This document shows positions 8,272 to 18,304 of a stretch of DNA of 64,000 nucleotides, piece after piece. This DNA is from R-RK-3 sp963842775. Lineage in GTDB: Bacteria; Pseudomonadota; Alphaproteobacteria; Rhizobiales; Rhodomicrobiaceae. The stretch's first letter is position 1, and each line of letters begins with the position of its first letter. Under the pieces are notes generated by a model, which was not told where the DNA came from, made no database searches, and saw nothing but the letters and a program-made list of their open reading frames with translations. The stretch spans positions 124,001 through 188,000 of the forward strand of contig CAWJHQ010000015.1 of NCBI GenBank assembly GCA_963842775.1, given 5' to 3'. The position numbers and the translations under genes were made by a program.

Positions 8272-9018
8272 TTGGTAAAATTTGAAACGTCGAGCGAAAA
8301 ATTCGACGGTGCGGCTCCAGTTTTTTGGACGCGCTCGCCCGGCTTTGTTTCTTACCTCGATGCGGTCGCCGCGATGGAGCGGCACGCCGACTTCATCCAC
8401 CAGGATAACGCTCCCGAGGCCGTCTGGCTCCTGGAGCATCCGCCGCTTTATACAGCAGGCACGAGCGCCAAGCCTGACGACCTGCTCGTCGCCGATAAAT
8501 TCCCCGTGTTCCAGACCGGGCGGGGCGGCCAGTTCACTTATCACGGCCCCGGCCAGCGGGTGGCCTACCTGATGCTCGACCTCTCGCTCCGGGGCAAGGA
8601 TGTGCGCCAGTTCGTCAGGACCATCGAACGCTGGATCATCGATGCGCTCGCCGAACTCGGCGTCCAGGGAATCTGCCGCGAGGGCCGCACCGGCATTTGG
8701 GTTCCCCGGCCCGAAAAGGGTCCGCTGGCCGAAGACAAGATCGCGGCGATCGGGATCCGTGTCCGCCGGTGGGTCAGCTTTCACGGAGTCAGCATCAATG
8801 TCGATCCCGACCTCAGCCACTATGACGGCATCGTCGCCTGCGGCGTCCGCGACCAGGGTGTGACAAGTTTGCGAGATCTGGGCAGGAATGCTTCCATGGA
8901 GGACATGGATGGGGCGCTCGCCGCCACATTCCCGCGCCATTTTGGTCCCAGATCTGACATTAGAGCGGCTAATGCGCCAAGCCAGCTGACTTTCCTTGAC
9001 GAAGCCGCCCCGTCGTAG
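8272..9018 (+). CDS. lipB: Octanoyl-[ACP]:protein N-octanoyltransferase
   Basis: LipB moves an octanoyl group from acyl carrier protein to the lipoyl-domain lysine of enzymes such as pyruvate dehydrogenase, the first step of endogenous lipoate synthesis. Family blocks are clear: LLEHPPLYTAG, then RGGQFTYHGPGQRVAYLMLD (the GG-x-x-T-x-HGPGQ motif), then the catalytic-lysine strand DKIAAIGIRVRRWVSFHG with VSINVDPDLSHYDGIVACGV, whose Cys is the acyl-transfer residue and whose preceding Lys positions the substrate. The frame is open from 8140, but family length fits TTG 8272 (LVKFET...), which has AAGGGAG at 8258-8264 in front. The protein is 248 residues long. Past about residue 223 the C-terminal tail is not conserved. 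No lipA is nearby. Confidence 0.92.
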   Translation: MVKFETSSEKFDGAAPVFWTRSPGFVSYLDAVAAMERHADFIHQDNAPEAVWLLEHPPLYTAGTSAKPDDLLVADKFPVFQTGRGGQFTYHGPGQRVAYLMLDLSLRGKDVRQFVRTIERWIIDALAELGVQGICREGRTGIWVPRPEKGPLAEDKIAAIGIRVRRWVSFHGVSINVDPDLSHYDGIVACGVRDQGVTSLRDLGRNASMEDMDGALAATFPRHFGPRSDIRAANAPSQLTFLDEAAPS

Positions 9019-9241
9019 AAGCAAATGAGTGTCGATCGCGCAAAATTACGGCCGCGAAGACAAATATTTGTCAAAATACAAAGCCAATCATGGGTGACGG
9101 GCGGTTGTCCTTCCTTTATAGAGAAATCAGGGCAGGTGGGCTGATCGGACCGGGCGGGTCGCCACGGTTCGGCGGGTTGGATTTGGCGTAGCGCCATTTT
9201 CACGCCATATTACGCCTTCCGTTTTGTAAAGCGTGTCAGCG

Positions 9242-10102
9242 ATGGACCAAACTTTACTCATGGATCAGGTCTCGGCGAGCGGCCAGAAGGACAAAATTCG
9301 TCGGTTTCGCCGGCGTTTGCAGACCTCCGAAACCTTCGTCATGCCGGAAGTATGGGACGTCGCCTCCTCGCGCGTCATGGCCGATGCAGGCTTCGAGTTC
9401 ATCGGCACGTCCGCCTCGGCGATCGCCTGGTGCTACGGCTACACGGCGAAGGAACGCGTCGCGACCGACGATCTGCTTAGCGTCGCGGCACGGATCACCA
9501 AAGGCTTCGAGACTCCCGTCAACGCCGATCTGGAAGGCGCGGGCGGACGGTCGCTGGAAGAAATCAAATATGCGGTCAGCGCGGCAATCGCGGCCGGCTG
9601 CGTCGGCATCACGCTCGGCGATGGCGGGCGCAACGGCGCTCACCCCATTATGCCGATCGAGGAGATGACCGAATGCGTGCGCGCGGTGAAGGCCGCGACC
9701 GCCGAGGCCAAGATGCCCGCCGTCATCACCATCAGCACCGAAGCCTTTCTGCTCGGCCCGAAGGTGCATTCGCCGTTCGAAACGACGGTCGAGCGCTCGG
9801 AGGCCTATTTCGCCGCCGGCGCCGATTGCGTGATGGTGCCGGGCGTGCAGCATCTGCAGATTCTGGAGAAGCTGGCGAGCGTCGTCGATGGACCGCTGGC
9901 GATCTCGGTCGGTTACGCCCCCGCGCCGGAGATCAAGGCATTCGCCGGCATCGGCATTTCCTGCATTACCTTTGGCGGTAGCCTGCTGCGGTCGCTGCTC
10001 GGTAATATGCGCCTCAAGGGCGAGGAATTGCTGGCCTTCGGCCATTTCAACCATCTCGACAAGTCGATCCCGGAAGATCAGATCGAGGCGATGCTGCGCT
10101 AG
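9242..10102 (+). CDS. Isocitrate lyase/PEP mutase superfamily protein (divergent active site)
   Basis: This protein of about 286 residues is a TIM-barrel member of the isocitrate lyase/phosphoenolpyruvate mutase family. Matching blocks are MPEVWDVASSRVMADAGFEF, GTSASAIAWCYGY, PVNADLEGAGG, and near the end GADCVMVPGVQHLQILEKLA and PLAISVGYAPAPEI. Two usually conserved points differ: the strand that normally reads G-x-x-x-ED reads GITLGDGGRNG, and the usual A-R-T-D-A reads TISTEAFL. The KKCGH lyase signature is absent, so it is probably not an isocitrate lyase; oxaloacetate hydrolase, carboxyvinyl-phosphonate-type or a non-classical lyase activity are possible. GTG 9233 is an alternative start. 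A thiolase gene follows 81 bases later on the same strand. Confidence 0.7.
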   Translation: MDQTLLMDQVSASGQKDKIRRFRRRLQTSETFVMPEVWDVASSRVMADAGFEFIGTSASAIAWCYGYTAKERVATDDLLSVAARITKGFETPVNADLEGAGGRSLEEIKYAVSAAIAAGCVGITLGDGGRNGAHPIMPIEEMTECVRAVKAATAEAKMPAVITISTEAFLLGPKVHSPFETTVERSEAYFAAGADCVMVPGVQHLQILEKLASVVDGPLAISVGYAPAPEIKAFAGIGISCITFGGSLLRSLLGNMRLKGEELLAFGHFNHLDKSIPEDQIEAMLR

Positions 10103-10183
10103 ACAAGCCCGCTGCACCTCGGCCTAGCCTGCCTCCACGCAGGCGCTAAGCTGCTCTATGGCTATGCAACATAGGGCATTCAC

Positions 10184-11377
10184 ATGAGCGCGTACGGCAG
10201 CAATCCCGTCATCATCGCCAGCGCCGCCCGAACCCCCATGGGCGGATTCCAAGGCGAGCTTTCGAGCCTCACCGCGCCGCAACTCGGCAGCGAGGCGATC
10301 AAGGCGGCGCTCGGCAAAACCGGAATCGATTCTGCCGAGGTCAGCGAAGTGCTGATGGGCTGCGTGCTCCCGGCGGGCCAGGGCCAGGCGCCCGCGCGCC
10401 AGGCCGCGCTCGGCGCGGGGCTGCCGCAATCGGTCCCTTGCGCCACGGTCAACAAGATGTGCGGCTCGGGCATGAAAACCGTCATGATGGCCCATGATTC
10501 TCTACACGCGCGGCCCGGCGACATCATCGTGGCGGGTGGCATGGAGAGCATGTCGAACGCGCCCTATCTGTTGCCGAAGGCGCGAGGCGGCATGCGGCTC
10601 GGCCATAGCGTCGCGCTGGATCATATGTTCCTCGACGGGCTTGAGGACGCCTACGACAAAGGGCGCCTGATGGGCACCTTCGCCGAGGATACTGCCACGC
10701 ATTATCAGTTCACGCGGGCCGATCAGGACGCGTTCGCGTTGGCGTCGCTGGACCGGGCCAAGCGGGCGAATATGGATGGCAGTTTCGCCGGCGAGATTAC
10801 GCCCGTGATAGTTATGCTGGCGAAATCACAGACGACGATCGACAAGGACGAGCAACCGTTTTCGGCCAAGCCGGATAAGGTTCCACTGCTCAAGCCCGCT
10901 TTCCGTGACGGCGGCACGGTGACGGCAGCCAATTCAAGCTCGATCTCCGACGGCGCCGCCGCGCTCATACTCATGCGCGAAAGTGAAGCGCAGCGCCGGA
11001 GCGTTCAGCCGCTGGCGCGGATCGTCGGGATTGCCAGCCATGCCCAGGAGCCCGCCTGGTTCACCACCGCACCTATTCACGCCATCCGCAAGCTTCTCGA
11101 CACTGTAGGCTGGCGAACCGCCGATGTGGATCTCTATGAAGTCAACGAGGCCTTCGCCGTCGTCGCAATGGCGGCGATGCGCGATCTGGAATTGCCGCAC
11201 GACATCGTCAATGTGAACGGCGGTGCTTGTGCGCTCGGCCATCCGATCGGCGCCTCGGGCGCGCGCATCATCGTTACGCTGGTAAACGCCTTGAAACATC
11301 GCGGAGCCAAGCGCGGCGTCGCGGGAATTTGCATCGGCGGCGGCGAGGCAACGGCGGTCGCGGTCGAGGTCTATTGA
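10184..11377 (+). CDS. Acetyl-CoA C-acetyltransferase (thiolase)
   Basis: This is a full-length thiolase II of 397 residues. The nucleophilic cysteine sits in NKMCGSGMKTVMMAHDSL (about residue 91), the loop GGMESMSNAPYLLPKARGG follows, the NEAFAVVAM block carries the family Asn, the catalytic His is in GGACALGHPIGASGARI, and the second Cys in GICIGGGEATAVAVE. It condenses two acetyl-CoA to acetoacetyl-CoA or cleaves 3-ketoacyl-CoA, serving fatty-acid breakdown or polyhydroxybutyrate synthesis. No phaB or beta-oxidation genes lie nearby to decide between them. The adjacent upstream gene is a PEP-mutase-family protein on the same strand. Confidence 0.92.
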   Translation: MSAYGSNPVIIASAARTPMGGFQGELSSLTAPQLGSEAIKAALGKTGIDSAEVSEVLMGCVLPAGQGQAPARQAALGAGLPQSVPCATVNKMCGSGMKTVMMAHDSLHARPGDIIVAGGMESMSNAPYLLPKARGGMRLGHSVALDHMFLDGLEDAYDKGRLMGTFAEDTATHYQFTRADQDAFALASLDRAKRANMDGSFAGEITPVIVMLAKSQTTIDKDEQPFSAKPDKVPLLKPAFRDGGTVTAANSSSISDGAAALILMRESEAQRRSVQPLARIVGIASHAQEPAWFTTAPIHAIRKLLDTVGWRTADVDLYEVNEAFAVVAMAAMRDLELPHDIVNVNGGACALGHPIGASGARIIVTLVNALKHRGAKRGVAGICIGGGEATAVAVEVY

Positions 11378-11416
11378 CGCAGCAAGCCTGTTCGCGCCGG
11401 GTTTCGCGGAGGCGGA

Positions 11417-11812
11417 CTACTCCGCCCGCCACGGCTCATAATCAGGAGCGGAGGTGCGGCGGCGCTGCTGATTGAGGATGCTGCCGGTCGGACGATAGGC
11501 ATCAGGGGTTCCGGTCCGGTTTGCGATATGCGGCTTCTGCCAGCTTTTCGCCTGGTAGTCATTGCCCGGCGGCTCGTCGAGAATATAGTGCAGCCAGCCA
11601 TGCCATTCGGGCGGCACCTTGGACGCCTCGGCGTCGCCCACATAAATCACCCAGCGACGCGCCTTACCCGCCGGTCCGACGCCGGTCTTGTCCTCATAAT
11701 ATTTATTGCCGAAGCCGTCTTCGCCGATAAGGCGGCCATGGCGCGAGGTATACAGGCGCGTCGAAAGGGTGGCGCCATTCCACCAGGTAAAGATGTCGCT
11801 GAAGAGACCCAT
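11417..11812 (-). CDS. NADH:ubiquinone oxidoreductase subunit, NDUFA12 family
   Basis: This 131-residue protein is the alphaproteobacterial homologue of mitochondrial NDUFA12 (B17.2), an accessory subunit at the matrix-arm side of complex I. The pattern is clear: FTWWNGATLSTRLYTSRHGR, then VGEDxxGNKYYE-like text (LIGEDGFGNKYYEDK), RRWVIYVGDAEASKVPPEWH, GWLHYILDEPP, and a C-terminal PHIANRTGTPDAYRPTGSIL. The start is ATG 11812; the frame is open further upstream but that part is not conserved. The nuo operon is not in the window, which is usual because this gene is unlinked in Hyphomicrobiales. Its 3' end converges on the thiolase gene with 39 bases between stops. Confidence 0.9.
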   Translation of the reverse strand: MGLFSDIFTWWNGATLSTRLYTSRHGRLIGEDGFGNKYYEDKTGVGPAGKARRWVIYVGDAEASKVPPEWHGWLHYILDEPPGNDYQAKSWQKPHIANRTGTPDAYRPTGSILNQQRRRTSAPDYEPWRAE

Positions 11813-12048
11813 TTGAATCCCGCCTGTTTGAGTGTTGGCGCGACTATGGCACCGGCCGCAGCCCCATGTCCAGCCATGGCAATTCGACATCACAGGCAAT
11901 GAATAAACTGCCAAGCGCCCACGGAAAACGCCAAGCTGTTGATGCCCGCTGGGGAGGGCCGCGGCTTTATCCGCCCGCAGGTAAAATCACCCTATTCTTC
12001 GCATTGTCAGAGTTCGACCGCAGGGGCTCCGCGGGGCAGGCTGATGCA

Positions 12049-12128
12049 GGAAGACAACAACATCTGGTGAGATACGGGCGGCACCCGCACTAATGGTAGC
12101 CAGCCCTTCTCCGAATCAGGCATCTTCC
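12049..12128 (+). promoter_or_regulatory. Possible cobalamin riboswitch in the nrdJ leader
   Basis: The 512-base leader of nrdJ (11813-12324) contains no gene. Within it, a run of elements matches the order of the cobalamin riboswitch core: GGAAGA (12049-12054), GGTGAGAT (12066-12073), GGCACCCGCAC (12080-12090), TGGTAGCC (12094-12101) and CCGAATCAGG (12111-12120), enclosed by TCTTCC (12123-12128) that pairs with the first GGAAGA. The CCCGCA...GGTA box has about three extra bases and the GCCACTG box of the long class is missing, so only a short or degenerate variant would fit. Position before a B12-dependent enzyme supports the idea. This is pattern matching by eye. Confidence 0.35.
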
Positions 12129-12324
12129 AAGTCACCTACTAGGGCATTATCCTAGCCCTTCCGCGTCCATCAGCGTACATTTTTAACATCCACACGTTCG
12201 GCAACGGCGTGAGCACCTCCGTGAAGTTGCGTTCGCTGGAGTGGGTGGATTGCGCCTGCGTCAGCCAAAGTTTTTGTGTGCGTGATGGGATTTCGACCTA
12301 CGCCAAGCTTCAGAGGGACTTCAG

Positions 12325-15300
12325 ATGCGGATTGAACGACGCTTTACCAAATCGGGACAATCACCCTATGCGGATATCGAATTCCGTGAAGCCGTGAGCG
12401 AGATCCGCAATCCGGACGGCTCCATCGTGTTCCGCCTCGAGGCCATCCAGATCCCCGCGCAATGGAGTCAGGTGGCAACCGACATCCTGGCGCAGAAATA
12501 TTTCCGCAAGGCCGGCATCCCCGCCCGCCTGAAGAAAGTTGAAGAAAATTCCGTGCCGTCCTGGCTGTGGCGCTCGGTCCCCGACAATGCAGCGCTCGCG
12601 GTGTTGCCGGAAGAGGCCCGCCATGGCAGCGAAATGGATGCACGCCAGGTCTTCGACAGGCTCGCCGGCACCTGGACCTATTGGGGCTGGAAGGGCGGAT
12701 ATTTCACCTCCGAGGAAGACGCCCACGCCTTCCATGACGAGCTTTGCTACATGCTCGCCATGCAGATGGCTGCGCCGAACAGCCCGCAATGGTTCAACAC
12801 CGGCCTGCATTGGGCCTATGGCATCGACGGTCCGAGCCAGGGCCACTATTATGTGGACTTCGAAACCGGCAAGCTGACCCGCGCCTCAACGGCTTACGAG
12901 CACCCGCAGCCCCACGCCTGCTTCATCCAATCCATCGAGGACGATCTCGTCAACGAGAACGGCATCATGGATCTGTGGGTGCGCGAGGCGCGGCTGTTCA
13001 AATACGGCTCGGGCACAGGCACGAATTTCTCCAAGGTGCGCTCCGAGGGCGAAAGGCTTTCGGGCGGAGGCAAATCCTCCGGCCTGATGAGCTTCCTGAA
13101 AATCGGCGACCGGGCGGCGGGAGCGATCAAATCGGGCGGCACCACGCGGCGCGCGGCCAAGATGGTCATCGTCGATGCCGATCACCCCGATATCGAGGAG
13201 TTCATCGACTGGAAGGTGAATGAGGAGCAGAAGGTCGCGGCGATGGTCGCAGGCTCGAAGACCTGCGCCAAGCATCTCACGGCGATCATGAAGGCCTGCA
13301 CCCATTGCGACGGCCAGGGCGCCGATTGCTATGATCCGGCGAAAAACCCAGCGTTGAAGCGCGAAATCCGCGCCGCCCGCAAAGCCTATGTGCCCGACGG
13401 CTATATTCAGCGCGTCGTCCAATTCGCCCGCCAGGGATATGAGAAGATCGAGTTCCCGCTCTTCGATACGGATTGGGAAGGCGAAGCCTACCGGACCGTC
13501 TCCGGCCAGAATTCCAACAATACCGTGCGCGTGGATGACGAGTTCCTGGCTGCCGTCGAAAGCGGCGGTGACTGGGCATTGAAGGCGCGCAAGGACGGCC
13601 GCACGATCAAGACGGTGAACGCCCGCGAATTGTGGGACAAGGTCGCTCACGCCGCCTGGGCCTCAGCCGATCCGGGCGTGCAATTCCACACGACCATCAA
13701 TGATTGGCATACCTGCCCGGCTTCCGGGCCGATCCGGGCGTCCAATCCCTGCTCGGAATATATGTTCCTGGACGATACCGCCTGCAATCTGGCCTCGCTG
13801 AACCTGATGACGTTTCGCGATTCCAAGAAGCGCTTCGACGTCGACGGTTTCGCGCATGCCACCCGGTTGTGGACGATCGTTCTCGAAATCTCCGTGACAA
13901 TGGCGCAATTCCCATCGAAGGAGATTGCGGAACTCTCTTATCGCTATCGCACGCTGGGCCTGGGCTTCGCCAATATTGGCGGGCTGCTGATGGTATCGGG
14001 CATCGCCTATGATTCCGATGAGGGCCGCGCACTCTCCGCGAGCCTGTCTGCGCTGATGACGGGCGTGTCCTACGCGACATCGTCCGAGATGGCGCAGCGG
14101 CTCGGCGCCTTTGCGGGCTATGAGGCGAACGCCCCACATATGCTGCGCGTCATTCGCAATCACCGGCGCGCGGCCTATGGCGAGACATCTTGCTATGAGG
14201 GCTTGCATACGTCTGCCGGTACCGCTCGACAAGCATGCATGCCCAAATCAGCGGCTGATCCTGGCGGCGCGGCAGGCCTGGGACCGGGCGCTGGCACTCG
14301 GACAGCGGCACGGTTTCCGCAATGCGCAGGCGACTGTCATTGCGCCGACAGGCACGATCGGTCTCGTCATGGATTGCGACACGACCGGCATCGAACCGGA
14401 TTTCGCCATCGTGAAATTCAAGAAGCTCGCGGGTGGCGGCTATTTCAAGATCATCAACCGCGCGGTGCCGGAGGCTCTTGAAACGCTCGGCTACGACAAG
14501 CCGACGGTCCAGGCAATCATCGACTACGCCGTCGGGCGCGGCACACTGGAAGGCGCACCTCATATCAACCATCAGAGCCTTGCCAAGAAAGGCCTGACGC
14601 CTGATTTGATCGCCAAGGTGGAAAGCGGCCTGAAGAGCGCCTTCGATATTAAGTTCACCTTCAACAAATGGACGCTTGGCGAGGCATTCTGCATCGACGC
14701 ACTTGGCATCGCGAAAGAGGATCTCGACTCGCCGAAATTCGATCTGCTCAGCCATCTCGGCTTCACCAAGGCGCAGATCGAGGCCGCCAATGAATTCTGC
14801 TGCGGTTCGATGACGATGGAAGGCGCGCCGGGACTGAAGGATGAGCACCTGCCGGTGTTCGATTGCGCCAATCCTTGCGGGCGCAAGGGCAAGCGCTTCC
14901 TCTCGGCGGAAAGCCATATCCGCATGCTGGCGGCAGCTCAGCCCTTTATTTCGGGGGCGATCTCAAAGACGATCAACATGCCGAACAATGCGAGCGTCGA
15001 GGATTGCAAGAACGCCTATATGCTGTCATGGCGGCTGGCGTTGAAGGCGAACGCCCTCTATCGCGACGGCTCCAAGCTGTCGCAGCCATTGCAGGCGCAG
15101 CTTCTCAGCGATGAGGAGAGCGAGGACGACGCCGAGCCGATCTTCGCCGAGAAACCGTCGCAGAAACATGTGGAATTGGTGGCAGAACGCATCGTCGAGC
15201 GCATCATCGAGCGCGAACGCGAGTTGGCGACGCGGGCCAAGCTTCCCAATCGCCGCAAGGGATATACGCAGAAGGCCGTGGTCGGCGGACATAAGGTGTA

Positions 15301-16021
15301 TTTGCGCACCGGCGAGTATGAAGATGGTCGCCTCGGCGAGTTATTCATAGATATGCACAAGGAAGGCGCCGCTTTCCGGTCACTTATGAACAACTTTGCG
15401 ATCGCCATCAGCCTGGGCCTGCAATATGGCGTGCCGCTTGAGGAATATGTCGACGCCTTCACTTTCACGCGCTTCGAACCGGCCGGTCTCGTTCAAGGAA
15501 ATGATACGATCAAGAACGCAACCTCCATTCTTGATTACATTTTCCGCGAACTCGCCGTATCCTATCTCGGCCGCAACGATCTTGCCCATGTCGACCCGAA
15601 AGAGATCGATAACACCACACTCGGCGGCGGCGTCGCGGAGGATAAGGGCTTCGGGGCGGTGTCGGCGGAGCGTTATATGAGCCGCGGCCTCATGCGTGGC
15701 GCGCTTAACCACAAAGTGGTCATGGTTTCGGGGCAGGCTGTTCAGGCGGGCGAAGGAGAAGGCCCCGTCGCAAAGATCAGGCAGGCCCTCGCCGCCTCGG
15801 TTAGCCATGTTCATGGCAACAATGCGATGGCGGTTGCGCCTTCGCCGCAAGTCCAGAGTTATGTTGCGTCAGTTGAAAAATCCGAGAGTTCACTGCGAGT
15901 CGAAGCCCGCATCAAAGGATATGAGGGCGAGTCTTGCGGCGATTGCGGAAATTTCACGTTGGTGCGGAACGGCACGTGCTTGAAATGCGACACATGCGGT
16001 TCGACCAGCGGTTGTTCCTGA
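12325..16021 (+). CDS. nrdJ: Vitamin B12-dependent (class II) ribonucleoside-diphosphate reductase (one frameshift)
   Basis: NrdJ reduces ribonucleotides to deoxyribonucleotides with an adenosylcobalamin radical and needs no separate radical subunit. Recognisable parts include the N-terminal NSPQWFNTGLHWAYG, ACFIQSIEDDLVNENGIMDL (first active-site Cys region), KYGSGTGTNFSKVR, the NPCSEYMFLDDTACNLASLN loop with the radical-site Cys, and after the shift TVIAPTGTIGLVMDCDTTGI, TINMPNNASVEDC and a C-terminal CGDCG...CLKCDTCG zinc-ribbon or redox tail. The frame breaks between YEGLH and LPVPLDKH at about 14200-14215; total length 3697 is 3n+1, so one inserted base. Repaired, the protein is about 1231 residues, normal for the alphaproteobacterial form. 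An rho-independent terminator follows. Confidence 0.92.
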
Positions 16022-16060
16022 GTAGCTTGACATAGCGTCTGAATGCCACCGAACCATCCA

Positions 16061-16088
16061 AGCGGGGCCGCCTCATTGCGGCCCGGCT
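16061..16088 (+). terminator. Rho-independent terminator after nrdJ
   Basis: AGCGGGGCCGC (16061-16071) pairs with GCGGCCCGGCT (16078-16088) with one mismatch around the loop CTCATT, followed by TTCGTT. It lies 40 bases after the nrdJ stop on the same strand. The U-tract is short, so efficiency may be moderate. Confidence 0.6.
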
Positions 16089-16160
16089 TTCGTTCGGAGT
16101 TGGCGCGTTTCGGCTCGTTCCTGAATTCTAGCGGGGAGCGGCCTAGCGGCTGGCTTTTTA

Positions 16161-16883
16161 ATGGGACTTCTATCCACCGTCGACGAAGGGCACCTGGAAT
16201 CCATCGTCTACTTCCTCAGCGAAGCGTTGCGCGCCGCGATCGAAGCCGGCGACAGCTTGCAGCAGAGCGGCTGCGACGTACCGCATCTCGATCACGGCAT
16301 GGATTGCGGCGAAATCGCCGATAAGCTCGCGTCATTCCGGCAATACATTCAGGGCTTGTGGAGCCAGGAAGTCCTGCTTATCGCAAAGATATTGCGGGCG
16401 AGAGAACTGGCGAAGGAACTCCGCGTCCATGAACCTGAATTGAGACCGGAGATCGATACATTCCGGCTGGCTACGGTGAGCAGCGCCGACATGCAGGAAA
16501 CGCTGCTGCCGGACGCGCAGAACCTGTTCAACGGGGCCGTTCAGCCGAGGCGCTTCCTTGAGACCCGTGGTTACAGTGCAATCGACGATGCCGGAGGCGC
16601 GGATTCGCTGTTGGGCTATCGGATCGCGGGCCAAGTCGACGTTCGCCTGCTACTGGATGCCTGCGAGGCGCTGCATTTTGGCTTGGCTGCCCGCTACGGC
16701 TTCGATTCGCTGCCGGTCCGCGCCATGCTCGCGCGTGATCATGACGATCCGATGCTGCTTGAAGACGAGGCCGAAACGCCCTTCCTCCTCACCGACTTTG
16801 GCGAGATCGTAACCGAGCCTCCGGCCGCGATGCCGCTCGATTGGCGCGCGCCCTTTCCACGGCAGCCAGCACTGTCGAATTGA
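16161..16883 (+). CDS. Hypothetical protein, 240 residues
   Basis: I do not recognise this family. The protein starts MGLLSTVDEGHLESIVYFLS at ATG 16161 and has no signal peptide or membrane helix. It is acidic and mostly helical; the first half has heptad-like stretches (SFRQYIQGLWSQEVLLIAKI and RARELAKELRVHEPELRPEI), the second half has LLDACEALHFGLAARYGFDS and a C-terminal DFGEIVTEPPAAMPLDWRAP. Codon use matches its neighbours and the frame is long and intact, so it is probably a real cytoplasmic protein. It stands alone between the nrdJ terminator and the AT-rich glycosyltransferase gene, with no operon partner to suggest a role. Confidence 0.6.
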   Translation: MGLLSTVDEGHLESIVYFLSEALRAAIEAGDSLQQSGCDVPHLDHGMDCGEIADKLASFRQYIQGLWSQEVLLIAKILRARELAKELRVHEPELRPEIDTFRLATVSSADMQETLLPDAQNLFNGAVQPRRFLETRGYSAIDDAGGADSLLGYRIAGQVDVRLLLDACEALHFGLAARYGFDSLPVRAMLARDHDDPMLLEDEAETPFLLTDFGEIVTEPPAAMPLDWRAPFPRQPALSN

Positions 16884-17122
16884 GGCTTGGTAAAAGCTGG
16901 TCTCGCCGAAATCGCTGGTGCTGCGGTCACCGGCCTTCGGTTTGCTGCGCCCGCGCTGACGAGCCAAGGCTCGATCAAGGGCGGCCGCGCAAACGTCAGA
17001 AACTGTTATCGAAGGGACCGTATTGGTTGACCGCATCCACGCGCCCTGCTAGTTGCAATAGCTATGGTGACAGCCTGTGGTTGTAAGATAGGCCAAGAGT
17101 TTCGTTGATTAGCTTTCAGCCA

Positions 17123-18200
17123 ATGCTATCCTGGACCAAATTTTTCTCTATTTTTCGGCGCCGCCGTATCCTTTGGATATTAAATCACAAAACGCTTTTA
17201 CCTGCAGAAGTTCCAATCCTTAAATCGCTAGGCTTCGAAGTCTTTACTCCTGCGACAACGCCTTCGGGCGCGGAATTTTCGAGCGCAACAGGACGGCACG
17301 ACAAGCCTTCGACAATTCCGGCGGAATGCCATTCTAAGCTCAAAAGCCACAGCTTTTATACAGATCCTTGGCCTTCGGATCTAATACAGATCATAAATGA
17401 TAAATTTGATCTGGTCGTAACGGCAGTTATCGATATTCCGCTAACCCAAGCGCTCAAACATTTCAACGGACCGATTATTGCGCGGGTCTTTGGCCGGGAA
17501 GCTCCGCTGACCTATGCAGAATTATTTCAGCATTACGGATGCACGGATCTGATTAAGCACGCCTCAACGCGTTTTATGCTTGGTCAAGCGTACAGCAATA
17601 TTGACTGTATTGAGGAAGATTTTCTGAAAGAGGGCGCTAGCACTATCGGTTGCGGAGTTCCCAGGTTCATCTGGGATAAGCAAAATACATGGACCCGCCG
17701 GCGAGATGATTTGCTTTTCATTTGCCCCCGCATCGAGTTCGAGCCCCTATTATCGAGAGAAATATGACATCATAAAATCGACATTTGGTTCGACGGTCCA
17801 TACGATCATCGGGGCGCAGGCGACCCCATCTGATGATCCCAGTGTTGTTGGATTTATCAGCGATGATGAACTGTTCAGCCTATACGCGTCGTCGGCTGCG
17901 TTCGTCTATATCAGCGCAGAAGAACGGCATCTTCATTATTCGCCCATCGAGGCTATAATCATCGGTATGCCTGTGCTCTACATGCGGGGAAGCATGTTGG
18001 CTATGCTCGCTGGAACGGAATTGCCTGGCGAATGCCATTCGCTGGATAGCATGCGGGAAAAGGCTGATAGGCTGGTCAGGGGCGATGAGAGCCTCCAAAA
18101 GGCGATCATTGCCGGTCAAGGCCGCATCCTGCCGCCCTTTACCGAAGACGTCGTCAAGGGGCAATGGAAGGCCGCCCTCGCGAGATTCAATCTCATTTGA
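17123..18200 (+). CDS. Glycosyltransferase-like protein (GT-B fold, one frameshift)
   Basis: Two overlapping frames join into a protein of about 358 residues. The first covers ILWILNHKTLLPAEVPILKS, GFEVFTP and a middle domain with GPIIARVFGREAPLTYAELF; the second continues YYREKYDIIKSTFGSTVHTI, VVGFISDDELFSLYASSAAF and HYSPIEAIIIGMPVLYMRG. The last block resembles the E-x7-E/PxEAxxxGxPV nucleotide-sugar-binding region of GT-B glycosyltransferases. The break is at the CCCC run at about 17746-17749, where CCC gives EPYYREKYD; total length 1078 is 3n+1. The first two thirds are clearly AT-richer than the flanks, suggesting acquisition by transfer. Acceptor and sugar are unknown. ATG 17123 is preferred to TTG 17105. 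Confidence 0.6.
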
Positions 18201-18304
18201 GCCGCGCCCGATCCCCGGTGCTGCACGTTCTGCGTGATCTCGGTATTCTGGTCAGGCGGAAGCAAAAACCTACAGCTGGCCTGACCATCAGAACGAATCA
18301 GGCA

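Noticed and set aside
12136..12160. AGGGC/GCCCT hairpin in the nrdJ leader as a terminator
   Set aside because: The stem has only five pairs, a nine-base loop and no U-run; too weak to call.
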